From the NCBI RefSeq assembly GCF_028858535.1, contig NZ_JAPMOU010000003.1, positions 186,001 through 250,000 of the forward strand: 64,000 nt of DNA. Direction: 5' to 3'. Numbering within the stretch: position 1 is the first letter of the stretch; every line of letters starts with the position of its first letter. Shown one piece after another: positions 50,815 to 61,077 of the stretch. Position numbers and translations under genes: made by a program. This DNA is from Spartinivicinus poritis (GTDB taxonomy: Bacteria; Pseudomonadota; Gammaproteobacteria; Pseudomonadales; Zooshikellaceae). The notes under the pieces are model-generated. The model had not been told where the DNA came from. It saw only the letters and a list, made by a program, of their open reading frames with translations, and did not search any database.

Positions 50815-51600
50815 CTAATTAATAGCCTCATACTGGCTAGTAATACGCTCCATTTTTTTTAACATAGACTCGGTTGTAGCAGCAATAACAAAAGGCACAT
50901 ATTGATTGTTTTTCATAAAGTTAAAACCAGACCGAGAAAACCGCCACTGTGAAATGACTTTATCCAAGGCCGAATTAAGTAATCCATTATTAACAGCAGA
51001 GTCTCTTAAAATAACTAATGCTCGATCATATTCATCAACGGCTATTTGCAATTGTTTTTGTAGATCACTTTCCTTTACCCCCCAACTTAAACCTGCGTAT
51101 AACATAGCAATTCTTTGCGACAACATCCGCTGACGACCTGCCAGATTAATTAACTGACCTTTTTTACCTTTTGCCTGTTGTTCAAGCGTTACTACTAACT
51201 GATCGCATACTGCCAGTAAGCGATCAGCCTCCTTTATAACCTTTCCAGCTTGGTTAAGTAGTGGCTTCTGTGTTATCAGCAGATTGAATGTAGACCACTG
51301 TATCTGTATTGGTACTAACAATGCGTCCTGTTTTTGTTTGTTAAGGAAATTTGCTAACTGAGCCAATTGCTTCTCAAATAACTGCTGCCCAGCCTGCAGC
51401 TGTTGTTTGAACTTGCCAGTGGCGACACCTTGCCCAATAAGCAAATAAGATTTTGTTAGTCTCTGCGTAAGCATTCGCTGACGACCAGCAATATTAATAG
51501 CTCCATCTATTGATAGTTCTGTGGCACTCACAACAGGCTCAAACGGCTGTAGAAGTAAGCAGGTCAAAATCATAGTTAACAGAGAGCGTTTTACACACAT
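50815..51600 (-). CDS. Free-standing periplasmic NarX/PilJ-type sensor-domain protein
   Basis: 261 residues. The signal peptide is about 1-26. The mature part has two copies of the PilJ/NarX N-terminal type motif: INIAGRQRMLTQRL (about 36-49) and INLAGRQRMLSQRI (about 151-164), each followed by long helices. In NarX and related kinases the matching P-box binds nitrate or nitrite at the dimer interface. There is no membrane anchor, kinase or methyl-accepting part, so it would be a soluble periplasmic binding or signalling protein. Its position next to the nitrite reduction genes suggests a role with N-oxyanions; this is inference. Confidence 0.7.
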   Translation of the reverse strand: MCVKRSLLTMILTCLLLQPFEPVVSATELSIDGAINIAGRQRMLTQRLTKSYLLIGQGVATGKFKQQLQAGQQLFEKQLAQLANFLNKQKQDALLVPIQIQWSTFNLLITQKPLLNQAGKVIKEADRLLAVCDQLVVTLEQQAKGKKGQLINLAGRQRMLSQRIAMLYAGLSWGVKESDLQKQLQIAVDEYDRALVILRDSAVNNGLLNSALDKVISQWRFSRSGFNFMKNNQYVPFVIAATTESMLKKMERITSQYEAIN

Positions 51601-51861
51601 AAACTAAACACCAGAACAGATAAATAATTCTACACCGTTATACATAATATGAGATATAAAGTGTTGTTTAAGGTCAACTAAGCAAGCATCACAAGTAATC
51701 ATGCACAAAATAAAGTGTGCACTTTTCTTTGTGCTACCAACAACGGCTAGCATCCACGTTGCAATTAAGTCGTGTTACTTATTTTTTCAAGTAACCATCT
51801 TCACCCATAACATTTTTTACATCCTATTTCAGAAAATAATAGGTAAAGTATTAAAAACAGA

Positions 51862-52131
51862 ATGATAGTTTTAATCACAGCATCTATTAATGCGAGCCAG
51901 CAACTTGACTCTAAGGTTTGCATTGAACAGCCCTCTACCCACTACGCTCAACAAAATGGCTGGACTTCACAATTAACTCATAGCATCTGTCAAGAAGTTA
52001 TATGCTACATAGAAGCTGATATTTCCTGTATAGATGCAATATTATTTACTGTAGATTCAAGAAACATGGGTATTTCAGTAATACGGAAAATACCTATTGA
52101 AGTGCTATATAAAGCAGGCTGCACTGAGTAA
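51862..52131 (+). CDS. Possible small protein, 89 residues
   Basis: Not recognised. Six cysteines (in SKVCIEQ, HSICQEVICY, ISCID, AGCTE) over 89 residues is a high count and could mean a secreted, disulfide-rich protein, but the N-terminus is only weakly signal-like. There is no convincing ribosome site. It could be a chance frame. The gap 51601-51861 before it holds nothing else I can support. Confidence 0.3.
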   Translation: MIVLITASINASQQLDSKVCIEQPSTHYAQQNGWTSQLTHSICQEVICYIEADISCIDAILFTVDSRNMGISVIRKIPIEVLYKAGCTE

Positions 52132-52294
52132 ATAAATTTTATTCTCAAGTCATGCTTACCAACTGTTCACTTATTAAGCAAAAAATAGTATTTAAATAAT
52201 CGATGTCCAGCTACTTCTGTATATTGAATGTTTATTAATTGATTAATTAATAGTAATATGTCACGATTTAGAGATAACTTGGATTATAGGCAGG

Positions 52295-52936
52295 ATGTTA
52301 ACTTTGAAAAAAACGATAGTAATGACTGTTATTGCAAGTACCGCTCTAGTGGGATGTGGTACACGGAAGATTGCTGTTTTTCCTGAAGCCAAAACCATTA
52401 AAGCCATGACACCTCAAGAAGTCACTAGGAAGTCAGAGTGTCAGTTTGTAGGTACCCACACTATCACCAAAGCTCACCCTAATAATGTTTCTCGTGAATT
52501 AAAAAATGTTACCTACCAAAAAGGTGGTAACCGCTACTTTATTTCTAAAGTTTTATCTACATCTAAAAAGTCTAGACCAACCGGGGTTGTCGCTGAGCTG
52601 TACAGCTGTGATCTGACAACAGGAGCCGCTGTTTATCCACCTTCATCAGCACCAGCCGTTATCAACGATAGCGCTAGAACCTCATTGATTCCTGGAGCTC
52701 ACTCAGTACGTGCGATTTCCTTTGCAGAAATAGAAAACAATTTGTGTAAAGTGCTCGGCACCCATACTGTACCTAAAACCCACCCCGATAATATTGAGCC
52801 TGAATTGGCTAACCAAAGTTACATGATGGGTGGCAACCGCTATCATATTACCAAAATTATTTCGACCAAAAATGCAAAACCAACTTCAGTAATTGCTGAT
52901 GTATACAGATGTAAGCATCAGTCTGTGCATTTTTAA
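52295..52936 (+). CDS. Lipoprotein with a duplicated DUF4156-like domain
   Basis: 213 residues. The lipobox TALVGCG puts the lipid-bearing cysteine at about residue 21. Two homologous parts follow: about 47-105 (CQFVGTHTITKAHPNNV, GGNRYFISKV, AELYSC) and about 150-207 (CKVLGTHTVPKTHPDNI, GGNRYHITKI, ADVYRC), joined by a Ser/Pro-rich linker. The GGN and terminal YxC pattern resembles the DUF4156/RcsF-like small lipoproteins; the paired cysteines in each half could be disulfides. An outer-membrane location is likely. The function is unknown. Confidence 0.7.
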   Translation: MLTLKKTIVMTVIASTALVGCGTRKIAVFPEAKTIKAMTPQEVTRKSECQFVGTHTITKAHPNNVSRELKNVTYQKGGNRYFISKVLSTSKKSRPTGVVAELYSCDLTTGAAVYPPSSAPAVINDSARTSLIPGAHSVRAISFAEIENNLCKVLGTHTVPKTHPDNIEPELANQSYMMGGNRYHITKIISTKNAKPTSVIADVYRCKHQSVHF

Positions 52937-52959
52937 TCATAGTCATAAAAGTAGCACTG

Positions 52960-53001
52960 TAAAAAAGGTGTAACCTGCTATATATAGGGTTACACCTTTT
53001 T
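52960..53001. terminator. Bidirectional terminator
   Basis: AAAAAAGGTGTAACC/GGTTACACCTTTTTT, 15 bp, between the lipoprotein gene and the convergent 850-residue gene. Confidence 0.9.
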
Positions 53002-53019
53002 TGTTAAAAGCAACGTATA

Positions 53020-55572
53020 TTAAACATTACCTGTTTTATCAGTCCACTGCGGCTTATTCTTCGCTTTATACACCTCCTGCTGTTCAAATAAAAACGTATT
53101 AAAGGCTTCATTCGCTAGCTCAAAATTCACTTGAGTCGGTTGTTGTTTATAGTCTGCTACCGCTTTTTCAAGACGAGCTTTTAACTCATCATTGCCAATC
53201 TGCGTTAATAAACGCTGCACTTCTTGATGGACCGTAGTCTTACTCGTAGCAATATTGCGGAAAATTTTACCAAATGCCGACTGATGACGCTGTATAAAAG
53301 CATCCCAGCGGTCTGCTTGATTAGTTCCCTGCAAGGTATTAAATATCGGTAAAATATAGCTTAATGTATTACTACCCAGCCACTCACCACGCACGGTATT
53401 TTGACTGGCATTTACTTTAACCTTCCCTCCCACTTCCACACCAGGCGTCACGGGAGCAGAAGCGCCTCCACCTATATTAATGCCAGATTGGGTACCTAAA
53501 CGAACAAACTGCAATGCCCACTTATTATTTTCAGAACGTCTTAGACGGATATTGACACTAGCACCTGCTTCTAAACCAAGATCACCAGCAAAACTTAAAC
53601 TATCACCCACTTGTTTAGAAAGCTCTTCAGCAGAAATACTGGCATCACTACCATTAGCTTGAAAAATACTGTTTAACCCACTAAATGCAGCCCGTTCAGA
53701 TGCCATTAAACTGGTAAGGTCATTCAAGCCTAACTGTCCTTTAAGGGTAATATTAAACTCTACAAACTCCCCTTGCCGATAATGGTTAGGATGCTTAATC
53801 GTATTAAAATAATTAACATTAATGCCTAAGGCGGCATGTTCTGCAGGCAAGGAAATAGCTAAAGTACCACTCTCATAATTACGTTTAAATTCACCATCCA
53901 CCTTAAAACTTAATTTTTCTAAAAAGGTTTTATCAGATACATGAAAAAGAGGTCGTTTTAAGCGGTTTTCAAAATGAGTAAAGCTTTCTGTCTGTTGACT
54001 CACCTGGGTAGCTGAAGCACTGGCTTGATAAACTTGCTGAAGTGCAGAGTAAGCAACCATGACTGCTTTAGTAAATTCACCACGCCCTTTAGTGCCTCGA
54101 TTGGCCTCAATTGAAGCTTTTACTTGTCTAGCTTGCTTAAGTTGCTGTTTATCCACTTGCTGTGGGTGCTGCTTAGCATAATCACAAAACTGGACAACCT
54201 GGCTGTAATACTCAAACTCGGCAGCAAGCTCATCAATCACTTGCTTGGCTCGATCAGACAATGCTAATTGTGTATTATTTTTTTCATTGATTTCAGCTAG
54301 CCGATTAATACTCGGCATATAATATTGCTTTTTAAAACGCTGAATACGACTACTATCGTCTTTTAGACTATCCAGCAGCCTATCATACTTATGTACATTA
54401 CCTGCAAAATTTATGCGGGAGTATGTTCCCTGGAATACTCGATGAAATAACTGCAAGCCCGCATTAAATTGTTTTTTAATAATGGGAATTCGTAACGGTA
54501 TTTCTTTAGGCTGTACAACTTGGCTTTCAACTTGACTGGCCAAGCCATGTTTTAGCAACAAATTATTTAATCGATGCTGCCCGGCTAATGCCTGTTGCTG
54601 CAAGCCAGCAAACTGACGATTTTCTTGCCACCCTTTGAGGTGCTTAACGCCTTTTCCTGCGCCAGCTGTAAATAAGGCTCCCATCATATTATCAACATGT
54701 CGGTCAATAAAATCACTTAAGGCGTTATCATTATAAATCACGCCTTTTGTTACCTTGACATCACCTGACGCCTGCATGATTTTCTTTTCACCTGCAGTGA
54801 TACCTAACTGCAGGCCACCGGTACGAAACTCTAAAATACCTGTATCATCATCAGCCTCTACATATAAGCCAACATCAATACCTACATTGCCTTTTAACAA
54901 GTCAAGACCAAATAAGCCAGCCCCTGCTGTCAGTTGCAATGATAAATTGATTTGTGAGTTATTACCGGGCTGCTCAAAACGTCTCAATTGCTGATACATT
55001 TGGGCTTTTAGTTCATCTCTGGCAATTAGCAGCCCTTTCACTCTCACTTGAACGGCCAACAACTGAATTAATTCTTTTAAATCCCCTTTTGGTAAGGCTT
55101 GAGATAAATTTGCTAATCCCTGTTGCAAACTCTCCACTTCAGCCACCGTCAAGTTAGCTTGATCTTTGTGATTAAATAAGGTTTGCAATGCTTGAAGTTG
55201 TTCAAAAGCATGACTTAATAACTGTTGCCGCTTTGGATTACTAAGTTCAAGGGGCCGGAACTTCTGTTGCAATAAAATCTGCAACAGTTGCTGGGTATCC
55301 TGTCGAGAAAACTGCCCGTGCGGATCAGTCCAACGAAATGGAGCCTGCCTACTTGGCACTTCCACTTGTTTTGGCTGCCATTGTGCAGGCACACTTAGGC
55401 TGCGCTGAAATAAGCCAGCCATTTGCTGCTGTTCTGAAGAGGTTGCAGGAGCTAAACTAAGCCGTCGGCCACGGTGGCTAGCTGTACACTGCTCCCTCTC
55501 ACTTACTGTACGATTACTGTCATCCAGTTGACTTAAACGACTGAGGCCATCCAGGCGATCCATTGAAGACAT
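53020..55572 (-). CDS. Large protein of unknown function, possible secreted effector
   Basis: 850 residues from ATG 55572 (MSSMDRLDGLSRL), with GAGGAG about 8 nt upstream; the frame opens at GTG 55587. No signal peptide and no membrane helix. The first 100 residues are rich in Ser, Gln and Arg and look disordered. Residues about 205-275 and 620-740 are glycine-rich alternating beta strands (ITLKGQLGLNDL, GLEAGASVNIRLRR). The middle and C-terminus are helical and Gln-rich. A disordered Ser/Gln-rich start without a Sec signal fits type III or other effectors, but no secretion gene or chaperone is nearby. I do not recognise the family. Confidence 0.7.
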   Translation of the reverse strand: MSSMDRLDGLSRLSQLDDSNRTVSEREQCTASHRGRRLSLAPATSSEQQQMAGLFQRSLSVPAQWQPKQVEVPSRQAPFRWTDPHGQFSRQDTQQLLQILLQQKFRPLELSNPKRQQLLSHAFEQLQALQTLFNHKDQANLTVAEVESLQQGLANLSQALPKGDLKELIQLLAVQVRVKGLLIARDELKAQMYQQLRRFEQPGNNSQINLSLQLTAGAGLFGLDLLKGNVGIDVGLYVEADDDTGILEFRTGGLQLGITAGEKKIMQASGDVKVTKGVIYNDNALSDFIDRHVDNMMGALFTAGAGKGVKHLKGWQENRQFAGLQQQALAGQHRLNNLLLKHGLASQVESQVVQPKEIPLRIPIIKKQFNAGLQLFHRVFQGTYSRINFAGNVHKYDRLLDSLKDDSSRIQRFKKQYYMPSINRLAEINEKNNTQLALSDRAKQVIDELAAEFEYYSQVVQFCDYAKQHPQQVDKQQLKQARQVKASIEANRGTKGRGEFTKAVMVAYSALQQVYQASASATQVSQQTESFTHFENRLKRPLFHVSDKTFLEKLSFKVDGEFKRNYESGTLAISLPAEHAALGINVNYFNTIKHPNHYRQGEFVEFNITLKGQLGLNDLTSLMASERAAFSGLNSIFQANGSDASISAEELSKQVGDSLSFAGDLGLEAGASVNIRLRRSENNKWALQFVRLGTQSGINIGGGASAPVTPGVEVGGKVKVNASQNTVRGEWLGSNTLSYILPIFNTLQGTNQADRWDAFIQRHQSAFGKIFRNIATSKTTVHQEVQRLLTQIGNDELKARLEKAVADYKQQPTQVNFELANEAFNTFLFEQQEVYKAKNKPQWTDKTGNV

Positions 55573-55913
55573 AAGACAACTCCTCACCTGTTAATTTATC
55601 TGGGTGATTTTTATTATTATTAAATTCTTTAAAACAGCCTTCCCGTGGCTATATTAGCTATATTTAAAAAATGCTTATATTAATTACATATCAACACATT
55701 AGTATTAGTCCAGCAAAAAAATAGTTCTTTAGTGCAGAGACTTTTTAGTTTAGTTTTTCGGCTATAAAAATTAATAATGCAGGGGTTTTTGGCAAGTTTG
55801 CCAAAACACAAAAAAGGGGAGACAGGTATTTTATTTGCCACCATCCATGGTGGTCATAGCTAACTTTAAGCAACAAGCAAAAAGAGAGATCAGCTCGTTT
55901 AATAACAATCAAT
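55573..55913. other. Gap at the right edge of the accessory block
   Basis: AT-rich. It contains a CCACCATCCATGGTGG palindrome (about 55838-55854) and probably the promoter of the large gene. No gene is recognised. This is the junction with the conserved dedD-folC-accD cluster. Confidence 0.4.
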
Positions 55914-56558
55914 TTAGGGTTTAAAGCGCATCACCAATCCTGATAATGACCAACGTTTGGCAATAGACTGCTGCTGTTGAATAACACTGTCTTTGGATAA
56001 AGATGGGCCTACAAATACTCGGGTTAACCCCTTTTGGCCATTCGAGACTTGTTTACTATAAGCCTTATATCCCGCTGCTCTTAATTCACTTAATAGCTTA
56101 TCTGCATTGGTCTGATTACCGAATGTGGCCAACTGCAATGTCCAGGTAACAGGCACTCCTTGCTCATCTAAACTAGGAATTATCTGCTGGGCATTAACAG
56201 ATTCGGTAGGCTCAATTTTCTCTTCTAACTGCGGGGCTGTTTTTTTCTCATCAGCAACTATATCCCTATCATCAGTTATCAGCTCAACAGGTACTTGCTC
56301 CTCAACGATAGGCTGAGTGTTGTCTTGTGGTTCATTTTCTTCACTCTTATTACTGACCAGCTCTTTTTGACGCTCAGCTACCCGCTGACGCTGCTGCTCA
56401 ATATAAGCAGGTTCAACAACGGCTGTCGGCGGCTGTGGAATAGGCACTTTCACCACTTGATAAGGGGTTTCCTGGTCAAATAATTGCGGCAAAAAAATCA
56501 CGGCTAATGCCACCAGAACAATCGCCCCAACCAACCGTTGTTTTAAGCCGTCATCCAT
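55914..56558 (-). CDS. dedD: SPOR-domain cell division protein DedD
   Basis: 214 residues. The N-terminal membrane helix (about 8-24, LVGAIVLVALAVIFLPQLF) is followed by a proline- and glutamate-rich linker and a C-terminal SPOR domain (about 138-214, WTLQLATFGNQTNADKLLSELRAAGYKAY) that binds denuded glycan strands at the septum. It is downstream of folC (3 bp). In Pseudomonas the next gene is cvpA; here cvpA is 20 kb away. Confidence 0.93.
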   Translation of the reverse strand: MDDGLKQRLVGAIVLVALAVIFLPQLFDQETPYQVVKVPIPQPPTAVVEPAYIEQQRQRVAERQKELVSNKSEENEPQDNTQPIVEEQVPVELITDDRDIVADEKKTAPQLEEKIEPTESVNAQQIIPSLDEQGVPVTWTLQLATFGNQTNADKLLSELRAAGYKAYSKQVSNGQKGLTRVFVGPSLSKDSVIQQQQSIAKRWSLSGLVMRFKP

Positions 56559-56561
56559 TAT

Positions 56562-57863
56562 TTATTTCTGCTCCTCAACCCAACATGGAATAAACGCTAA
56601 TGTTTCTGCAACAGTATAGAATGAGCCTAGCACGATAATTTCTTCATTGGGCTCTGCTTCTTTGACAGCTTGCTCAATTGCCAATCTAACTTGCTTAAAT
56701 GGCTGCACATTTTCTATTGCTTGGCCAGCAAAAACTGCTTTCAACGCCTCAACGGACAAAGCTCGTTCAGCATCAACCTGGCTGATATACCAATGATCAA
56801 TGACTGGAGTCATCGCTGCTACAATGCCCTCAACATCTTTATCAGCCAATACAGCAAAAACCGCTCGCCTTGCTTGATAAGTTTGTTGCAAACGCTGTGC
56901 GATCATTTCTGCCGCAGCGGGGTTATGGGCAACATCTAAAATCAATCGAACCGGCTTACCTTTAATCCTGACTTGCTCTACTTGCAAGCGGCCTAATAGT
57001 CTAGCACTCATTAAGCCATTCACTATGGCTTCATACGGTATTGATAAAGGCAACTGTTGCAGGGTTTGCAAGACAGTTAGTGCATTGGTAAAGGGCAGCG
57101 AAGGATAAGGCAAACCAGGTATTTCACAATCAACGACTTTTCCAGCCCTATCGATATTTGTTTTACCTTTAAATACCCAGGTATTAGCTTGTTGTTCAGC
57201 AATAAAGTCCTTACCTTTAACCAACAGCTGAAACTGCTCGGCTTCAGCTCGCTGGATAACTGACGGGTAAAGGGTTTCATCACCATAGATCAATGGCGCA
57301 TCTGGCCGAGCGATACCGGTTTTTTCCCAGGCAATTGTATTTAAGTCATTACCTAAAAAGCTTTCATGGTCCAGGCCAATACTAGTCACTACAGCAATAT
57401 CCGGATCAATAATATTGACTGCATCCAACCGCCCCCCTAACCCCACTTCAAGCAATACAACATCTAACGGCTGTTGCTGAAACAACCAAAAAGCTGCCAA
57501 AGTGCCAAACTCAAAGTAAGTTAGAGAAGTCTCTTTCCTGGCTAAGTCAACCGCATGGAATGCTTCTATTAACTGGCTATCGGATACCGGCTGCCCCTCA
57601 ATCACCACTCGTTCGTTATAGTGTAAAAAGTGAGGAGAGGTATATACCCCAACTCGGTAACCCGCCTGTTGTAAAATCGCCTGCAACATGGCAATAGTAC
57701 TGCCTTTGCCATTAGTACCTGCAACCGTAATCACCCATTTGCCAAGTTTAGCTGGATTAAGTTGGGTAAAAACCTGTTGAATGCGCGTTAAACCAAGATC
57801 AATTTCGGTAGGGTGAAGGCTCTCTAACCAAGAGAGCCACTCAGTTAATTGTTTACACCTCAT
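56562..57863 (-). CDS. folC: Bifunctional folylpolyglutamate / dihydrofolate synthase FolC
   Basis: 433 residues from ATG 57863 ([15 protein letters not shown]), which matches the family start and overlaps the accD end by 11 bp. A longer frame (to 58007) reads into accD and is rejected. The Mur-ligase fold has the P-loop [12 protein letters not shown] and DVAHNPAAA. It adds glutamates to folates and joins dihydropteroate to glutamate. It lies between accD and dedD, as in Pseudomonas and E. coli. Confidence 0.96.
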   Translation of the reverse strand: MRCKQLTEWLSWLESLHPTEIDLGLTRIQQVFTQLNPAKLGKWVITVAGTNGKGSTIAMLQAILQQAGYRVGVYTSPHFLHYNERVVIEGQPVSDSQLIEAFHAVDLARKETSLTYFEFGTLAAFWLFQQQPLDVVLLEVGLGGRLDAVNIIDPDIAVVTSIGLDHESFLGNDLNTIAWEKTGIARPDAPLIYGDETLYPSVIQRAEAEQFQLLVKGKDFIAEQQANTWVFKGKTNIDRAGKVVDCEIPGLPYPSLPFTNALTVLQTLQQLPLSIPYEAIVNGLMSARLLGRLQVEQVRIKGKPVRLILDVAHNPAAAEMIAQRLQQTYQARRAVFAVLADKDVEGIVAAMTPVIDHWYISQVDAERALSVEALKAVFAGQAIENVQPFKQVRLAIEQAVKEAEPNEEIIVLGSFYTVAETLAFIPCWVEEQK

Positions 57864-58872
57864 TTTTTGGTTCTGTTGCAGGTGGCTGCTCTTCAGTATT
57901 CTCTGTATTTGCTTCAGCAGCTGGCTCGCTGGTTTCACTCGCGTCATCACTCTGCGCCTGATCGGCAACAGCTGTCGTCTCTTCTTCTGCCACCTCATTC
58001 GCAGCAATTTCTGCAGTAAAATAAAAGGTCATTTTTTCCAGTAAGGAAGCAATCCGGTCACGAAGCTGGCTTCGTTGTAAAATCATATCAACGGTGCCAT
58101 GTTCTAATAAAAACTCACTGCGTTGAAAGCCTTCAGGTAATTTTTCCCGAACCGTTTGCTCAATGACTCGAGGACCAGCAAAGCCAATCAGTGCATTTGG
58201 CTCAGCAATATTAATATCACCCAACATGGCTAAACTGGCAGAAACCCCACCATAAACTGGATCAGTCAAAACAGAAATAAAAGGCAGGCCTGCGGCTTTC
58301 AGTTTTTCAAGCGCAGCACTGGTTTTTGCCATTTGCATTAAAGAAAATAACGCTTCCTGCATCCGCGCCCCACCGCTGGCCGCAAAACACACTAAAGCGC
58401 AACGTTGCTCCAAACAGACATTCACCGCTTGAACAAATTTCTCTCCCACTACTGACCCCATTGAGCCGCCCATAAAGGAAAACTCAAAGGCTACTGTAGC
58501 CACGGGTACACCTTTAACAGTACCTTTCATGGCTAATAACGCATCTTTTTGCCCGGTTTGTTTTTGTGCAGCATTTAACCGGTCTTTATATTTTTTGCTA
58601 TCTCTGAATTTCAGGCGATCTTCCGGCTCTAAATCTGCCGCAATTTCCTCACGATTTTCTGGATCTAAAAAGTAATCTAAACGCGTTCTAGCAGAAATCC
58701 GCATATGGTGGTCACATTTTGGACACACATCGAGATTTTCTTCAAGCTTTGGCTGATACAAAATTGCCCCACACTTGACGCACTTTTTCCACAGCCCTTC
58801 TGGTACATTACTGTGTTTTTTCGAACCAGACAAAGACGGCAGATTAAATTTATCTAATAACCAATTAGCCAT
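57853..58872 (-). CDS. accD: Acetyl-CoA carboxylase carboxyltransferase subunit beta
   Basis: 339 residues. The N-terminal zinc ribbon has four cysteines (CVKCGAILY and CPKCDHH), and the carboxyltransferase crotonase fold follows ([29 protein letters not shown]). With AccA it transfers CO2 from carboxybiotin to acetyl-CoA in fatty-acid synthesis. E. coli AccD has 304 residues; this one has an acidic, Glu/Ala/Pro-rich C-terminal tail of about 45 residues. The folC start lies within its last codons. Confidence 0.97.
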   Translation of the reverse strand: MANWLLDKFNLPSLSGSKKHSNVPEGLWKKCVKCGAILYQPKLEENLDVCPKCDHHMRISARTRLDYFLDPENREEIAADLEPEDRLKFRDSKKYKDRLNAAQKQTGQKDALLAMKGTVKGVPVATVAFEFSFMGGSMGSVVGEKFVQAVNVCLEQRCALVCFAASGGARMQEALFSLMQMAKTSAALEKLKAAGLPFISVLTDPVYGGVSASLAMLGDINIAEPNALIGFAGPRVIEQTVREKLPEGFQRSEFLLEHGTVDMILQRSQLRDRIASLLEKMTFYFTAEIAANEVAEEETTAVADQAQSDDASETSEPAAEANTENTEEQPPATEPKNEV

Positions 58873-59044
58873 AAGTTGCTACCTAAAATAACAAAGCGGA
58901 GGTGCTAATGCAGAACCCCTATGAATATTCTGGGGCAATACCCTAGCACTTCCGCTACAAACAAAAAATACGATAAAACCCTATATAAGATCTATTGACG
59001 TTTGCTCCAAGATTCTGCTAAGGGCAAACACCAAACAAAACCTA

Positions 59045-59842
59045 TTAATCAATTGCCTGACGAATAGAGCCTAGTAGCTCTTTAACCGCAGCAATGGTAG
59101 TTTGATCATTATTGCCAGCAGCAATTTTTTTCACAATTGCACTGCCCACCACCACTGCATCAGCCGTTTGAGCAATCGCCCTGGCCGTTTCCGCATCTCG
59201 AATACCAAACCCAACACCCACAGGTAACTGAGTATATTGTCGAATCCTTGCTAGTTGACTGTTGACCGCATCGACATCAAGGGTAGCAGCCCCAGTGACA
59301 CCTTTTAAGGACACATAATAAATAAACCCAGAGGCACTATCACAAATGGTTTTAATTCTGGCTTCTGCTGTCGTAGGGGCTAATAGATAAATAGTATCTA
59401 TATCTTTTGCTTTTAGCTGTTCAGCCAACGGGCCAGCCTCTTCTGGTGGTAAGTCCACGGTTAAGACGCCATCGACACCCGCTTCAGCAGCAGCTTCAGC
59501 AAATACTTGATAGCCCATCACTTCAACTGGATTGAGATATCCCATTAATACAACAGGCGTTTGATTATCCTGTTGGCGAAACTCAGCCACCATTGCCAAC
59601 ACGTTTGACAGCGTAACGCCATGGGATAGTGCTCTCTCGCAAGCCTGCTGAATAACAGGCCCATCAGCCATGGGGTCAGAAAAGGGGACCCCAAGCTCAA
59701 TAATGTTAGCCCCCGCTTCCACCATTGCATGCATTAACGGCACAGTCAGCTGGGGTGAATTATCACCAGCGGTCACATAAGGAATCAACGCCTTCCGCTG
59801 TGTGTTTTTCAGTTGTTCAAAACAAGATTGTATTCGACTCAT
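59045..59842 (-). CDS. trpA: Tryptophan synthase alpha chain
   Basis: 265 residues. The catalytic Glu sits in [18 protein letters not shown], with the aspartate in [13 protein letters not shown] and the phosphate loop [12 protein letters not shown]. It splits indole-glycerol phosphate and channels indole to TrpB in the cytosol. It lies 11 bp after trpB on the same strand and is followed by accD after 172 bp. Confidence 0.98.
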   Translation of the reverse strand: MSRIQSCFEQLKNTQRKALIPYVTAGDNSPQLTVPLMHAMVEAGANIIELGVPFSDPMADGPVIQQACERALSHGVTLSNVLAMVAEFRQQDNQTPVVLMGYLNPVEVMGYQVFAEAAAEAGVDGVLTVDLPPEEAGPLAEQLKAKDIDTIYLLAPTTAEARIKTICDSASGFIYYVSLKGVTGAATLDVDAVNSQLARIRQYTQLPVGVGFGIRDAETARAIAQTADAVVVGSAIVKKIAAGNNDQTTIAAVKELLGSIRQAID

Positions 59843-59853
59843 TGTTCGCCCCG

Positions 59854-61077
59854 TTAGCTCCAGTCCACGCCATCAATTGCCGCTACGGTATGAATATCTT
59901 TATCGCCACGGCCTGATAAATTGACCACAATGACTTGATCATTTGCCATCGTGGGTGCTAGCTTTTCGACATAAGCTAACGCATGACTACTTTCTAAAGC
60001 AGGGATAATCCCTTCCATACGAGTCAAACTATGAAATGCGGCTAATGCCTCCTGGTCAGTAACCGCCACATATTCTGCTCGGCCAGTATCTTTTAACCAA
60101 GCATGCTCAGGCCCTACGCCAGGATAGTCTAAACCTGCCGAAATAGAGTGAGTGTGAATGATCTGGCCTGCATCATCTTCCATTAAATATGTGCGGTTGC
60201 CGTGCAATACCCCTGGTTTACCAGCACATAAAGGTGCTGCATGACGACCAGTGGCCAAGCCTTCACCAGCTGCCTCTACTCCAATAATATTAACGGAGGT
60301 ATCACCAATAAAGGGATAAAACAACCCAATCGCATTAGAGCCACCCCCGACACAAGCCACAATGCTATCGGGTAATTTACCTGTTTGCTCAAGACATTGA
60401 CTACGCGCTTCACGGCCAATGACTGACTGAAAATCACGGACCATTTGAGGATAAGGGTGGGGCCCGGCCACAGTACCAATAATATAAAAGGTATTATCTA
60501 CATTGGTCACCCAGTCACGCATGGCTTCATTTAAAGCATCTTTTAGGGTACGAGAGCCAGACTCAACAGGAATCACTTCAGCACCCAGTAGCGACATCCG
60601 ATACACATTCAACGATTGTCGTTTAACGTCTTCAGCACCCATATAGACATGACACTCTAAGCCCAGGCGAGCAGCTACGGTTGCTGAAGCAACGCCATGC
60701 TGGCCAGCTCCGGTTTCAGCAATCACCCGAGGCTTCCCCATATGCTTAGCCAGTAGTGCCTGGCCAATGGTGTTATTCACCTTATGGGCACCAGTATGAT
60801 TTAAGTCTTCACGCTTTAAATAAATTTGCGCACCACCCAGGTGCTTGGACCATCGCTCAGCAAAATACAGTGGAGATGGACGACCAACATAGTGAGCTAG
60901 GTCTTTATCAAACTCTGCCTGAAAGTCTGGGTCTCGCCACAATTTGTGGTAAGTTTCTTCTAACTCAGCTAATGCCGCCATCAAGGTTTCAGATACAAAA
61001 CGACCACCGTAAGGCCCAAAATGACCACGGCTGTCGGGTAGTTTTAATAGATCTTCAACACTGTATTGTTGAGACAC
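59854..61077 (-). CDS. trpB: Tryptophan synthase beta chain
   Basis: 407 residues from GTG 61077 ([15 protein letters not shown]), the length expected for the family, with GAGAGG 6 nt upstream. The longer frame from 61149 reads into trpF and is rejected. The PLP lysine is in [14 protein letters not shown], the phosphate loop is [10 protein letters not shown] and the C-terminal motif is [11 protein letters not shown]. It condenses indole with serine. The start overlaps the trpF end by 23 bp, so the two are coupled. Confidence 0.96.
   Translation of the reverse strand: MSQQYSVEDLLKLPDSRGHFGPYGGRFVSETLMAALAELEETYHKLWRDPDFQAEFDKDLAHYVGRPSPLYFAERWSKHLGGAQIYLKREDLNHTGAHKVNNTIGQALLAKHMGKPRVIAETGAGQHGVASATVAARLGLECHVYMGAEDVKRQSLNVYRMSLLGAEVIPVESGSRTLKDALNEAMRDWVTNVDNTFYIIGTVAGPHPYPQMVRDFQSVIGREARSQCLEQTGKLPDSIVACVGGGSNAIGLFYPFIGDTSVNIIGVEAAGEGLATGRHAAPLCAGKPGVLHGNRTYLMEDDAGQIIHTHSISAGLDYPGVGPEHAWLKDTGRAEYVAVTDQEALAAFHSLTRMEGIIPALESSHALAYVEKLAPTMANDQVIVVNLSGRGDKDIHTVAAIDGVDWS

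Noticed and set aside
57864-58007. N-terminal extension of FolC
   Set aside because: The frame continues upstream into accD, but the sequence there is the out-of-frame reading of the AccD acidic tail; the family start is at 57863.
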